A stretch of DNA of 64,000 nucleotides from Asterias rubens. Lineage: Eukaryota; Echinodermata; Asteroidea; Forcipulatida; Asteriidae. The notes below the pieces were generated by a model, which was given only the letters and a program-made list of their open reading frames with translations, did no database searches and was not told where the DNA came from. The stretch spans positions 1,550,001 through 1,614,000 of the forward strand of contig NC_047082.1 in the NCBI RefSeq assembly GCF_902459465.1, written 5' to 3'. The position numbers and the translations under genes were made by a program. Shown in pieces: positions 22,496 to 34,100 of the stretch (within the stretch, counting starts at the first letter, position 1; the number at the start of each line of letters is the position of its first letter).

Positions 22496-25400
22496 TCAGG
22501 CAGACTCGATAGCAGCGGGGGCGTTAACTGACCATTGTATGGTGGGAACTTCACCAGGCAATGGGGCAGGCACAAATAGGCTCTTTTCTGCAATGTTGTT
22601 CCTTATCCACTCATGGACATGTTGTACTCTTTCAGGGGTACCTGTACGTGTTAAAAATAATGTTATATTCAACTGGAACTGTTGTCTATTAATTTCAGTT
22701 TTCAAAGAGACTGAATTCTTACTTTATCATCATGCATGCCTCAAATCCTATATACTTTATCATAATTGTTCAATATAAAACAAAGGCTGAACTCCAAAGG
22801 ACTTTGTATCACCATTCTGCTGAGTTAAAACACTTTCTATTTGCTGAGGCAAAATGCTATGGTCGGCATTTTGCTGACTGTTCGAGGATTCCAATGTCCA
22901 TTTTGCTAGGTGGTTTTTAAAGCAAAATATTTATACACAAAATATTGGCTTTCACCTTTGATAGTAAGAACTTTCAGGTGGTGCTCAGTTGATGTACTAA
23001 CACCGACACCCAGACTCCTCATATGATTCAAATTTACTCCCTGAAATAGAAACAAATTTGTTTCATTAAACATGAACACTGCCCTCATTGTCATAAACCC
23101 GTTAACATTTATTATCATTGTTCAAACGGATGGTAAACCACTTTCAAATGTTTCAGTGCTTTTTAAACGTTCAAGTGAAGTTTTCTGCGTTATAAACCCA
23201 ATTAAAGGCAAGTTCAAATATGCATTGCTTGAATTTGTTATCAATAAGTAAGTGTTATTCAACAAAGTGTTAGAGCTCAACAGTTTTTGTTTGAAGTGGG
23301 GCTGCAGCTTGGTGAGCTTCATATTTGGCAGCTACGACTGTAAATCTATGGGCGTCACTGAATGACCGACTGGTTTGAGCACTATTATTAGAAGCCATTA
23401 TCATAAATACTTACATTTTTTCCAACAACTCTGCCATGTTGTGTTTGTACATGGTACAAGTTTTCGCTGCAACATGAATGCAAAATAATTTGCAAGGATA
23501 TTAGACTCGTGCAGTCGGTCCTGCTTTTATCGCAACTTTTAAGGAACACCACACACACACAAGTGTGTAAACACCTGCAATCGGGGACCCTCCTTTGTTC
23601 AACTCTTTGTGATAGCAACCGGGGACCACAATGATTTCCTTTGTGATAGCAACCGTGGACCTATTGTCCCATTTTGATATAGGTCCCCGGTTTGAATGTG
23701 GATACCTACACACACACACACACACACCCACACGGTGTGATTGCTTGCGCTATGGTGTGATTCACATCCCAGCATATTATATTTATTATTTTATTCCGAA
23801 AGTCTTATTATACATCAGATTATCATAGCACTATTCATGACAACATTTTCTTTGAATATGAAAGACCTTCCAAATAGCAGTTGAACTTACGTGACAATGT
23901 CATCATCGTTTGCGATACGGTTTTCTATGTCACTGGGTGCAATTTCAACAATGCCCTGTTGTTGTTATTTAAAAAGGGAGAAAACAATTATTAAAAAAAA
24001 CTCATAATTTGATACTTATATTTCAAACAACTCATAATTTGTTACTACAGGCGCGGGTGCTGAATCATACTTGAAAAACCTCTTCACGTATTTTATTGGT
24101 AATACACCAATAATATTCAAACTTCGTCAGGACCAACAAAGGAATGTCTAATTACCGTCTGAATGCTTTGATAAGCCAGTGCTTTTGCTGCCTCCACATC
24201 ATCTGCAGCTCCTTGGAGAAAATGGTATAATCGTAATGTTTAACATACAAACATTTATTAAATGAAAAAGTGAAGAAATTTGTATCCAGCTTTTGAAATT
24301 TTACACTGAATTGTTATCGAGTTCCCATGTTAAAAATAACATAAAAATGAAAACATTTTATTTGTAATTTGAATCATACCTTCAAGACGTACGAATGCAT
24401 ATTTCTCATCCAAAGTTCCATGCATGAAATCAACATGGAGATCACTCTTGATTTCTTTCAGTTTACGACCCTGTTAGAGGAAAAAGTTATTTCATTGCGT
24501 TCTGGAAGTACTTCTTGTGTTTCTTTATGAGTTTTGTGTGAATGTAATATTTACCTTTTTGCCAATGATGCGGCCCATGCAACCTTTCTTGATCTTGCAC
24601 ACAAACACCACCTTATCTTTTACCACACCTGAAGCAGAACTGGACATAAAACGCAGAACTTTAAAGGATGTTTGAGGCTTTGCATGGTGTGTGGCTCATA
24701 GGAAAAACTAAACTTGTCGGTAATAATACAGCCATAAAACTCTTTTGGATAAGTGTTGGTTTCTCGACGTTTTGAACAGTACACACTGCTTGTCTTCGGG
24801 AGAAGAGAGACGAGTATAGGGTATAGTCCTACTGCCAAACGTTGAGAACACACTATTTTTTTTTATTTTTATTATCAGAACTAATACTTCTGCCAAAGAT
24901 AACTCGCAAAATTACTATTATAATTTTCTCACAAAAGGTTGATAAAGATAAAATAAAGATAAGATAGGGAAATTAATTTTGTTTGTATATAAAGTTACTA
25001 TAAAAATATGTGCTACATTATTTGTATTGAAAGCTTACCAAATTGGTGTATTGAGAGCTTACCTATTGGTGGTAGGAGTATGAGAAACAGATCCACGGTC
25101 AAACTCCGGGTACACCGATTTAGGGTCCGAACCACGGACCACATAAATAGATAGTCCAATCCCAAGGAATCCAGAGGTTGACGGAACGGTTTTGGTGTCA
25201 GATGAACCAGACTCGTACACTTTATACGAGTCAATGCCACTGGTTCCAGGAACAGACGAACCAGACTTGGTGGTTCTTAGGGCAGATGAGAAGGGATCGG
25301 TTCTCATGTCAACCACAGAGAGACGGCAACTGAAAAATAAATAATTATTGATGTTAGGGCCATGTCACATGAGGTAATTTAGAGACAACGAATTCAAGAT

Positions 25401-26570
25401 AATCTCCCACATCAAAAATTATTAAAACATTCACATTTGAATGTTGAAATATGTTTGCTTGGTGTGATCGTAAATGACATGTGCTACCAAAGTGTTCACT
25501 CTGCATTCACCGCACTTGGCTGCCTTCCGTTATAATGTTATTATACAAATTCATCATTTTTTGAAGAACTTGTTTCTGTTCCTAATAATAACAGTTATTG
25601 TGGTGCTAACACTGTAAGCTTTACGGTTTTTAATATTCAATGGTAACTCCTTGTTTTGTTTGTTTGTAGGCCTATATGGTTATTTAACCACGATTGAATT
25701 GCAGAGTGATGAGGTAAATTAGTACAAATAATCAGTCACTATTTTCTTACCATGGGATCCATTTAGAACAATTCCCTCTTGTAGTCAGACATTCAGCGTG
25801 GTCTAAGATGTCTTGCCATGTGGCTCTACTGACTGCCTCCTGCATATAGATCTCGTCTTGAGACCAAGGGGAAGTCTCACGCTGGGTTCGGGTCTTAAAG
25901 AAAACAGCTGCCACTCCAGCAATGCCGGCACCTATGGCACCGGCAGCAACAATAATCGACAACGATCTGAAAGAAAATATTAAGTATCATGCACATCTGA
26001 ATCATACTTCACATTTTGATATCACCGTCTTGGTCATATCCCCGCAAATTCATTGAACGGAAATGGAACCAGTCCAAGTTTTGTCTCAGCCTCGGTTTGG
26101 TTACAGTCATCATTTTGTTTGGAGAAAAATAAAAATAGCCTCACTGTGATAAAGGTATATATTCTAAAATTATCAAAATATCTGCTCTGAGTTTTGTTGA
26201 AAAAGAAAAGTTCCCTTAAAGTTCTGTATTATTATTGGTTCGTCAATTTGAACATGGCCTACATACAGAGGAATAATTATGTCAGTTACATATTAATATC
26301 AAACACTCTCATTTTGATTAAATGTACTCAAATTTAACTCTCTCAAATACATGAGAAACTTATTTTCATTCTCAGACCTTGACTGCAAATGATACTTAAC
26401 AAAATGTTTTTGAAATTGATCTCAAACTTTATATCATGTTAACAGGTGACAAAAAATATTGTAGGTAGGCCTATATACTGAGCATGCGTCAGAACTGATG
26501 CATGTTCAAAATCACTCCCAAAACAGGAAATCAAGCAATACAAAATATCAAATGATGACACTTACTTCAT
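22496..26570 (-). CDS. Membrane-anchored protein with two KH RNA-binding domains
   Basis: Ten exons (minus strand, 5' to 3'): 26566-26570, 25751-25966, 25063-25329, 24555-24639, 24380-24470, 24156-24211, 23891-23955, 23415-23466, 22956-23040, 22496-22641. They join in frame into 355 residues ending ESA-stop. Residues 4-24 (SLSIIVAAGAIGAGIAGVAA) are a short glycine/alanine-rich membrane helix followed by basic residues, as in outer mitochondrial membrane anchors. Residues about 75-165 are Ser/Thr-rich linker with a CC pair. KH1 (about 172-240) has MGRIIGKKG with GXXG at 189-192; KH2 (about 262-325) has GRVVGKNG with GXXG at 277-280. KH folds bind single-stranded RNA through the GXXG loop. The TM-plus-two-KH layout resembles the N-terminal half of TDRKH, a mitochondrial piRNA-pathway factor, but no Tudor domain follows. 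Orthology is not claimed. Confidence 0.78.
24690..24850 (-). repeat. Dispersed hairpin repeat copy in a KH-gene intron
   Basis: On the minus strand it has CCCGAAGACAAGCAGTG, TACTGTTCAAAACGTCGAG and a CACACACCATGCAAAGCC tail. The motif order is the same as in the copies at 4276-4540 and 31955-32165. Confidence 0.5.
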
Positions 26571-27807
26571 TCTTGATGATAACTCGATCTAATTGAAAAC
26601 TTGATTTATCGTGGAACAATAAACGATGGGAACTTGAAAAGCTTCGCACATCTTTCACTCTCGATAACTCAGCAGTAACTGGTGACTGTTTGTTTTGTTT
26701 TTGATGATATCGCTAGTAGTTTCACAAACATTCTATTTTTCTTATCTGCATCGAAACGCGTTCGTGCGTCACAAAGGTGTTCATGCATAGTTTAGAACAT
26801 TCTAAAAAACGCGATCGCGATGTTTTTTTTAACGCTGCGTCCTTGGCCTTCATATAAAACGACATCGTTCCACAACGGGCAGTGCGTTGATGATCGAACC
26901 CGTTGGTTGAGAGCAAGTGGCCCTACTACGGGACAATGAGTCTGGGTGAAATGGCGTGGCGAGATCAATTCACCAATGGAAACGAGGATGTGTGTGAAGT
27001 TTTACGGGTACGCACGGCCAACGAAGAGCAACCTTGTTGTAAAGAGGAATGATTCCTCCAGAATCTTAAAGACAGTGGACACAATTGGTAGTTGTCAAAG
27101 ACCAGTCTTCTCACTTGGTGTGTCTCAACATAATATGCACTAAATAACAAACCTGTGGACAAATTTGAGCTCAATTGTTCGTCGAAGTTGTGAGATAATA
27201 ATGAAAGAAAAAAACCACCTTGTCACACGAAGTTGTGTGCTTTCAGATGCTTGATTTCGAGACCTCAAATTCTAAATCTGAAGTCTCGAAATCAAATTCG
27301 TTGAAAATTACTTCTTTCTTGAAAACAACATTTGTCACTTCAGAGGGAGCTGTTTCTCACAATGTTTTATGCTGTCAACCGTTACTCGTCACTCGTCCTC
27401 GCACGAAAGCGATAAACCAAAGTTCGTTGTGACTATTTGTAACCAATTAAAATTTCCCGTCGATTGAAATATTGTATATGTATGCCAAAAACCTGTTCCA
27501 GGCTTCCCACCCCCCTCCCCCGCCCACAATATCCATTGCAACGCCCCTCCCCGTCTCCAACATAACCCCACCCACCATGATCGTCACATACTGCATAGGA
27601 AATGATGTGTTGTGTTCTTAGTGTGGGAAAGCCATAATTGCATATTGGCCTTAATGGACCAATTAATAGGTCGATTCCCGGAAAATTGATGAGAACAAAA
27701 AGTTGGTAGTGTCAAAAATGAGACGCATCAGTGGCGTCTGTTGCCGTGACACCGCTGCCTTTTACAATGAACTGATAAATACCAACGTGTAGTTCGTGTT
27801 AGCGAAG
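26571..27807 (+). other. Divergent promoter region between KH gene and small ORF/MAPK15
   Basis: This interval of about 1.24 kb separates the minus-strand KH start codon from the plus-strand small-ORF start. It holds the 5' leaders and promoters of both units and a truncated TTAA MITE (27066-27395). No TATA box is placed with confidence. A YY1-like AAGATGGCG overlaps the small-ORF start at 27805-27813. Confidence 0.5.
27066..27395 (+). mobile_element. TTAA MITE (piggyBac-like), right end lost
   Basis: It starts TTAAAGACAGTGGACACAAT at 27066 and keeps the GATAATAATGAAAGAAAAAA and GATTTCGAGACCTC blocks of the 11948-12256 copy. No terminal TTAA repeat is found at the right end. It sits in the divergent promoter interval. 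Confidence 0.62.
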
Positions 27808-28110
27808 ATGGCGCGCACTTTAGCTCAATGTTCGCTTGTTGTCTTTAGTAAGTCAGAGCAAATGTATATAAGACATTATTTTGTTTTATTCAAAAAAAGT
27901 TGCAATTCGCAAAATCTAGTACTGTATTCGGGCAGTTATTGCTCTGTCCATTTTTACAAGTCATGATTAATGACATGTTCTACACGTGAAAAATTCATAC
28001 TGATTGTAGTCGGATACCCTATCCATGGTGCCTTGTATTACTGTAAAGGTGAACAAGGAGCAATACACTATGTGACTAATATGCACCGGTCTGACATTCC
28101 GCCAAGTTGA
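27808..28110 (+). CDS. Small two-exon ORF (46 aa, one predicted membrane helix) in the MAPK15 leader
   Basis: Exon 27808-27847 starts at an ATG in strong context (A at -3, G at +4: AAGATGG) and ends at a GTAAGT donor. Exon 2 begins at 28010 after ATTGTAG, and the ORF stops with TGA at 28108-28110. It encodes 46 residues beginning MARTLAQCSLVVF and ending MHRSDIPPS. Residues about 4-25 are hydrophobic enough for one membrane helix. The stop is 19 nt before the MAPK15 start and lies in the same exon, so one mRNA could encode both. I do not recognise the protein. It may be a real microprotein, an inhibitory uORF, or chance. Splicing is inferred from consensus sites only. Confidence 0.4.
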
Positions 28111-28129
28111 AATTTCTGTTGGAAAGAAA

Positions 28130-31100
28130 ATGAGCTCCGATATAGAAAGTCATATCCTACGAAAGTATGAGATTAAACGGAGGTTGGGTAAAGGGGTAAG
28201 TATGGAGTTGAGTTTCTTACTCGCGATCGTTCTTATTGTTGAAATTATGTTCAGTATGTACGTTGGAAACGGGAAATTATGAGGTGTCGGAAATACAAGA
28301 TGTTGCATTCGAATGGACCGAATGTTGGCCATTCCATTCCCTTGTGAAGTTGTGCTGCGTTGTGGTTTCTGTGAAATTTTCTTTAATTCTTCAAACGTTG
28401 TCATTCATGTCCTGATATTGTGCATAATGTTCAAGCGCTGTCAGTATGTTTCACTGAAATATGCAATAATCGTATCAAATCAAACTTGACAAATCATGAA
28501 CATGACTCATCATCTATCGTCACTTTTTATTATTTATTATTTAATAAACAAAATAGTGTATATTTTTGGGATGTCAGCAAGTTTTCTTTGTTGAGTGTCC
28601 TCCTACATATTGTAATGCTAATGCACTTTGTCACAAGCAAACTTCAAAAAAGGAAGGTATTATCTATTACTTATATAGGCTAGGCCTTATTACTTAGGAA
28701 CACTAGCCAAGAGAGCAAACCGAAAACTTTCTGTATCATTCCACCACTGTTTTGCTTACAAAAGAGATCTCATTTGAGTGAATTAAATACGATTTTATTT
28801 CATGAATGAAAACAAAAGTGGTGCAAATGTACACTGCACAAAAACAGAGTTGGAGCCAAAGGCAAAGCAGAGGTTTTTGAAAAAGCTGTGGTAATGGTAC
28901 ACGCAAGTTTACACACTTGGTTATTATTATTATTGATTTACCTGTAGTTATATTTCATCTATTTGTTGTCATTAGGCCTATGGCATTGTTTGGAAAGCCA
29001 TTGACAGAAGGACGGGGGAGGTGGTTGCCTTGAAGAAGATTTTCGACGCCTTCAGGAATCAGACAGATGCTCAGAGAACATTCAGGGAGATCATGTTCCT
29101 CCAGGTATGCTGCATGGTCACTACTTTAAAAACTGCAGTATTTTTTTGTACACAAGCATGTGTAAAAAGGTTTATCGATTCAAAGTGGGGGTATTGTTGC
29201 CGAACTAATTGACGTCAATCTGTGTGTTTTACAGGAATTTGGTGATCATAAGAACATCATTAAATTGTTGAATGTTATGAAGGCAGAGAATGACAAGGAC
29301 ATCTATCTAGTGTTTGAATACATGGGTAAGTACAGATTGTTATTCCTCGTCAAACGTGGCTATGCTTACCATAAGAAAAGAGTTGGCGCTTATGGAAGCA
29401 TGGAATAGACCGATCCATTAGGCTCTGCCCACGACTCACGTGTGAGCAAGAACATGTGAGCCTCTCCAATGCCTTTCTGCACAACTCTGCCGGGCGCTCC
29501 AAGCATACCGCGCACGCATGTCGGACTTATTTGTCGGACCTTCGTTGCGTTGTGATTGGTCAATCTGCAATGGGGCGGAGCTTCATGGATCGGTCTATTC
29601 CTCACCTCTGCAAGCGTATTTCACGGGTTTGCAGGGAATTTTTGCTTGTGGTTGTGCGTACTCCACATTACTGGGCATTCTTTACTTACACAGCTCGTGC
29701 AGAAATTTGGTAATTGCCCTATTAGCAAACAATGGCAATCATTAATGCAGAATTTTGCCAGTAAGCAAAGCCATAAAATTTTGCCTTGTTCTTGAACCAA
29801 GGACTTTAGCTAATGCTAAGTTGTCATGCTTTATACAGATACAGACCTCCACGCAGTAATAAAGAATGGCAATATATTGAAAGACGTCCACCAGAGATAT
29901 GTCATGTACCAACTAATCAACGCCACAATGTATCTGCATTCTGGTAACGTCATCCACAGAGACCATAAGGTTAGTATCTCTCATCAGCTATCAACTAATT
30001 ATCTCTAGTATCAACTAATTATCTCAAGTTATCAACTAATTATCTCAAGTTATCAACTAATTATCTCTAGTTATCGTAATTATCTCTAGTTATCAACTAA
30101 TTATCTCTAATTATCAACTAATAATTTCTAGTTATCAACTCAATATATCTAATTATCAACTAATTATCTCTAGTTATCAACTCATTATCTCTAGTTAACT
30201 CATTATCTCTAGTTATCAACTAATATCTCCAGTATGTACACTGTATTTATATTTGGGTAAAGTGATCCACAGAAACTGTGGCTTCTGGTATAAAAAGTGC
30301 CATGCTATATGGGATTTGAGGCATTGTATGGTGAGGTATCCATGTACATGTATATTTGATTTGTGGTAACATCATGTGTATAATTATCTACATTCTGGGT
30401 AGATTATATTTTTTTTGAGAACTTGTTGAGAAATTATTGAGAAATTATTATTGATGAAAGTATACACTTTACGTAATAAGGGGAGGGGGAACATCTGTGT
30501 TTACAAGTTGATTTGTTGAAAATTTGTTGTACCATTTCTATATTCCTACAACTTTGTAATTTTATCAAGTAATATTGTTTTGGTTTCCCCTGGCAGTGTT
30601 GCAATTATTTACTTCAATATATAACAAGTGTTCCATCTTTTTCTCTTTCTCTCTCCGTGGCAGCCTTCCAACATTCTTCTAGACAGTGAGTGTTTTGTCA
30701 AAGTAGCCGACTTTGGTCTGGCAAGATCGATAACCCAACTAGAGTCAAAACCAAATGAGACAGACCCGGCACTAACAGAGTATGTTGCCACCCGGTGGTA
30801 TCGAGCGCCAGAGATACTGCTGGCTTCTAAAAGGTGAGTGTACAGTAGCACCTTGTTATCCCTGTGCTTCAAAAACAGGTCTCATAATTCATAAACTTAA
30901 AAAAAAAAAATAAGATAAAGCCTAACAGCAGCTTCTGATAATATCGACCCAATTTACCTGACGTCGTCATCTGAATAATCTTGGATGCACCATACTGTAC
31001 TGGTGGGCAATGTCACTGTGTGTTATTCAGTAAAGGGCGCATTTTAGGCGACGCAGCGTTTACACGTAAACCTATGTGCCCACCAACATGGTGAGTGTGG

Positions 31101-34100
31101 CACAGTTGCACCAACATGGTGAGTGTGGCACAGTCGCACCAACATGGTGAGTGTGGCACAGTCCCACCAACATGGTGAGTGTGGCACAGTCGCACCAACA
31201 TGGTGAGTGTGGCACAGTCGCACCAACATGGTGAGTGTGGCACAGTCGCACCAACATGGTGAGTGTGGCACAGTCCCACCAACATGGTGAGTGTGGCACA
31301 GTCCCACCAACATGGTGAGTATGGCACAGTCCCACCAACATGGTGAGTATGGCACAGTCCCACCAACATGGTGAGTGTGGCACAGTCGCACCAACATGGT
31401 GAGTATGGCACAGTCCCACCAACATGGTGAGTGTGGCACAGTCCCACCAACATGGTGAGTGTGGCACAGTCCCACCAACATGGTGAGTGTGGCACAGTCG
31501 CAGCAACATGGTGAGTGTGGCACAGTCGCACCAACATGGTGAGTGTGGCACAGTCGCAGCGTGTGACGCGCGTGCAAGGGGTCAATAAATCATTTAGAGA
31601 AACAATTCACTTTGAACTAATGTGTTTGTATAAAAAGATATAGATTTACAAATGCCCCAAAATTTGAATCTGAGTAATTTCTCAGATTATGTATTCCTAG
31701 TGGGGATTATTTTTTTCCTGCCTGGACATTTTCGCTGCAGTTTCTCAAATATCTCAAAACCAGATCACCTTTTGAAATAAAATTTTCACATGTTTTTTTG
31801 TATACGTCTGCACTTATGTAAGAGTAAAACAATGGAACGGTTGCAAAAACCAAAGGTATACTTTAAAAAGTGTTTCTATTTGTTCCAGCGCCTTAATTGT
31901 TGGATACATGCGCTATATAATATTCAAATACTATTACTGTTATTTTGTATACTATATAGTAAGGTTTGCGGTAACACCATGTAATGATAATCTCTAATTG
32001 AGTTGGGGAGGTTCTGAAAAGAACCTTTGGTTTTAATTCAGCGCTTCGATCAGTATGCTCTGATCGTCTTCTTTTTATCTCAATTAGAGATTATCAATAC
32101 ATGGTGTTACCTCAAATCTTACTATATCGTATTTCCACCATGCAAAGTTTCAACTCCTACTTATTCTGTATATTATTCTAGATACACAAAGGGTGTTGAC
32201 ATGTGGAGTGTAGGCTGTATCCTTGGGGAGCTGCTGAAGGGTAAACCACTCTTCCCCGGTACATCAACCCTGAATCAAGTAGAGAGGATAATGAACATTA
32301 TTGACCCTCCGACAAAGGCTGATAAGGACGCCATCGATTCTAACTATGTCTCGTCTATTCTAGATAAAGCATCAGTCAGGTTAGTATTAATATTAGATGA
32401 AGTCTTGGTGCAAGACGTTCCTGTTGAGTTGGTCAACCTCTATGGTAAAAGCATTCACTCAATGCTACACATGTCACGACTTTTCCAGGGCGCACATTAA
32501 TATAGAACAATAGTAGACCACGATCTTTGAATGTGGTCGGGTGATCTGAAAGTTTTCCAACAGCGCCCGCTATTGTTCGATAGTATCGTTAGATATTAAT
32601 GTGCGCAGCTAGGAGAAGTTAAGCAGGCGATAGTTTAGTGAGAGTGAATAACAACATATTCCAAGACATAATATTTTTTTTTTTTTTGGACAATCAGGGA
32701 ATCTGAAACTAAATGTCTTGATTTTTGTTTGTGATTTCCTCTCATTAGACATAGGCAGTCCTTTGAAGACGTCCTTCCAAATGCCCCTGCCGATGGGATT
32801 GATCTTCTTAGGAGACTACTTCACTTCAATCCAGAGAAACGCCTGACTGCCGAGCAAGCATTAAAACACCCCTATGTATTAAGGTAAATCATTAGATAGC
32901 CCATACACCAACCTAACCACCCAACCACGTGAGGTCTTCCTCAGGCAGTTACATACTCTTGCCTGGTTGTTGATGATGTACACTTTTGGCAGTGTGTTGA
33001 TTTTGAACTAACAGTTTGAACGATGGTGTTTTTGATTACAGGTTTCAGAATCTGAAAGAAGAGAAAGTCCTAGACTATGATGTTGTACCTCCCTTGGACG
33101 ATGACGTCCAGTTATCCGTTGGAGAATACAGAAGGAAGCTTTATGAGGTAAGGATGGTTAGTGATAGGCAATAAATCAAATTTCTTCATGTCCACGAGGG
33201 CGAGCAGATCAACAAAATTATTTTTGTCTAATTATGGGGCCATTATAGATGAAGTGCAAGCTGATTCAGTTACTATACCACAATACTTATTTTAAGTAGG
33301 ATTTGAAACTTTGCATGGTGGAAGTAAGATATAGAAAAGTTTGCGGTAACACCATGTAATAACAATCTCTCAATGAGTTGGGGTGGTTCTGAAAAGAACC
33401 GTTGGATTAACTCGACGTTTCGATCAGTATGCTCTGATCGTCTTCTAGTCATTGTGAATTCAGCAGTTAGCTTGGTAGGATTTAGGAAGTCCTACAGTCT
33501 AACCACTGAACCATGATGACCTGTCAAGACACGACATTGTTGCACAAAGAATTTTTGTTTTGAGTTCTGTAGTTGGAGATTTGATCATCGTTTATGTGAA
33601 CATTTTAGATGATAAAAGAGAAGAAAGCTCGACACAGAGCACGTCTACGAGACGAGACCAAACCCAGAGAGACCCCACCACCAGCAGAGCCAGCTCCCGT
33701 TGCCGCTTTACCACCATCGCAGAACAATCACGTAGCTGGCAAGGTGAAGCCGGTAGTTGGTGCAGGTGGAGCTGCCCCTCAGTCAGTGTACGCAGGTAGG
33801 CTTGGTGACGCATGTTCAAAGCGTTTCAAGATTTAGTTGTTTTTAATTGTAGTGTTTAAATGTTTTTACCTTGTAAAGTAGATAAATGGACTATTGTGCG
33901 TCTAACCATTCCACCAGTTTCAGAGTCTATTCCTTTGTGTACATTTTGACTTCCAAAATAAACATGTGTAAGTGCGCTGTACATTGTGCTAGGAGTAAAT
34001 TGAAACCATGGCTTGCACTATGTCCGCCTGTTTGAGGCCCAGTAAGGAAAGCACACTCTTTCAATCCCAAGTTAAGTTCCATAACTTGGCAGTTCCTGTT

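Noticed and set aside
31013..31585. Three overlapping minus-strand ORFs of 159-190 codons, rich in Cys and His
   Set aside because: They are the three frames of the 28-bp minisatellite. A stop-free unit whose length is not a multiple of three opens every frame. No splice or family support.
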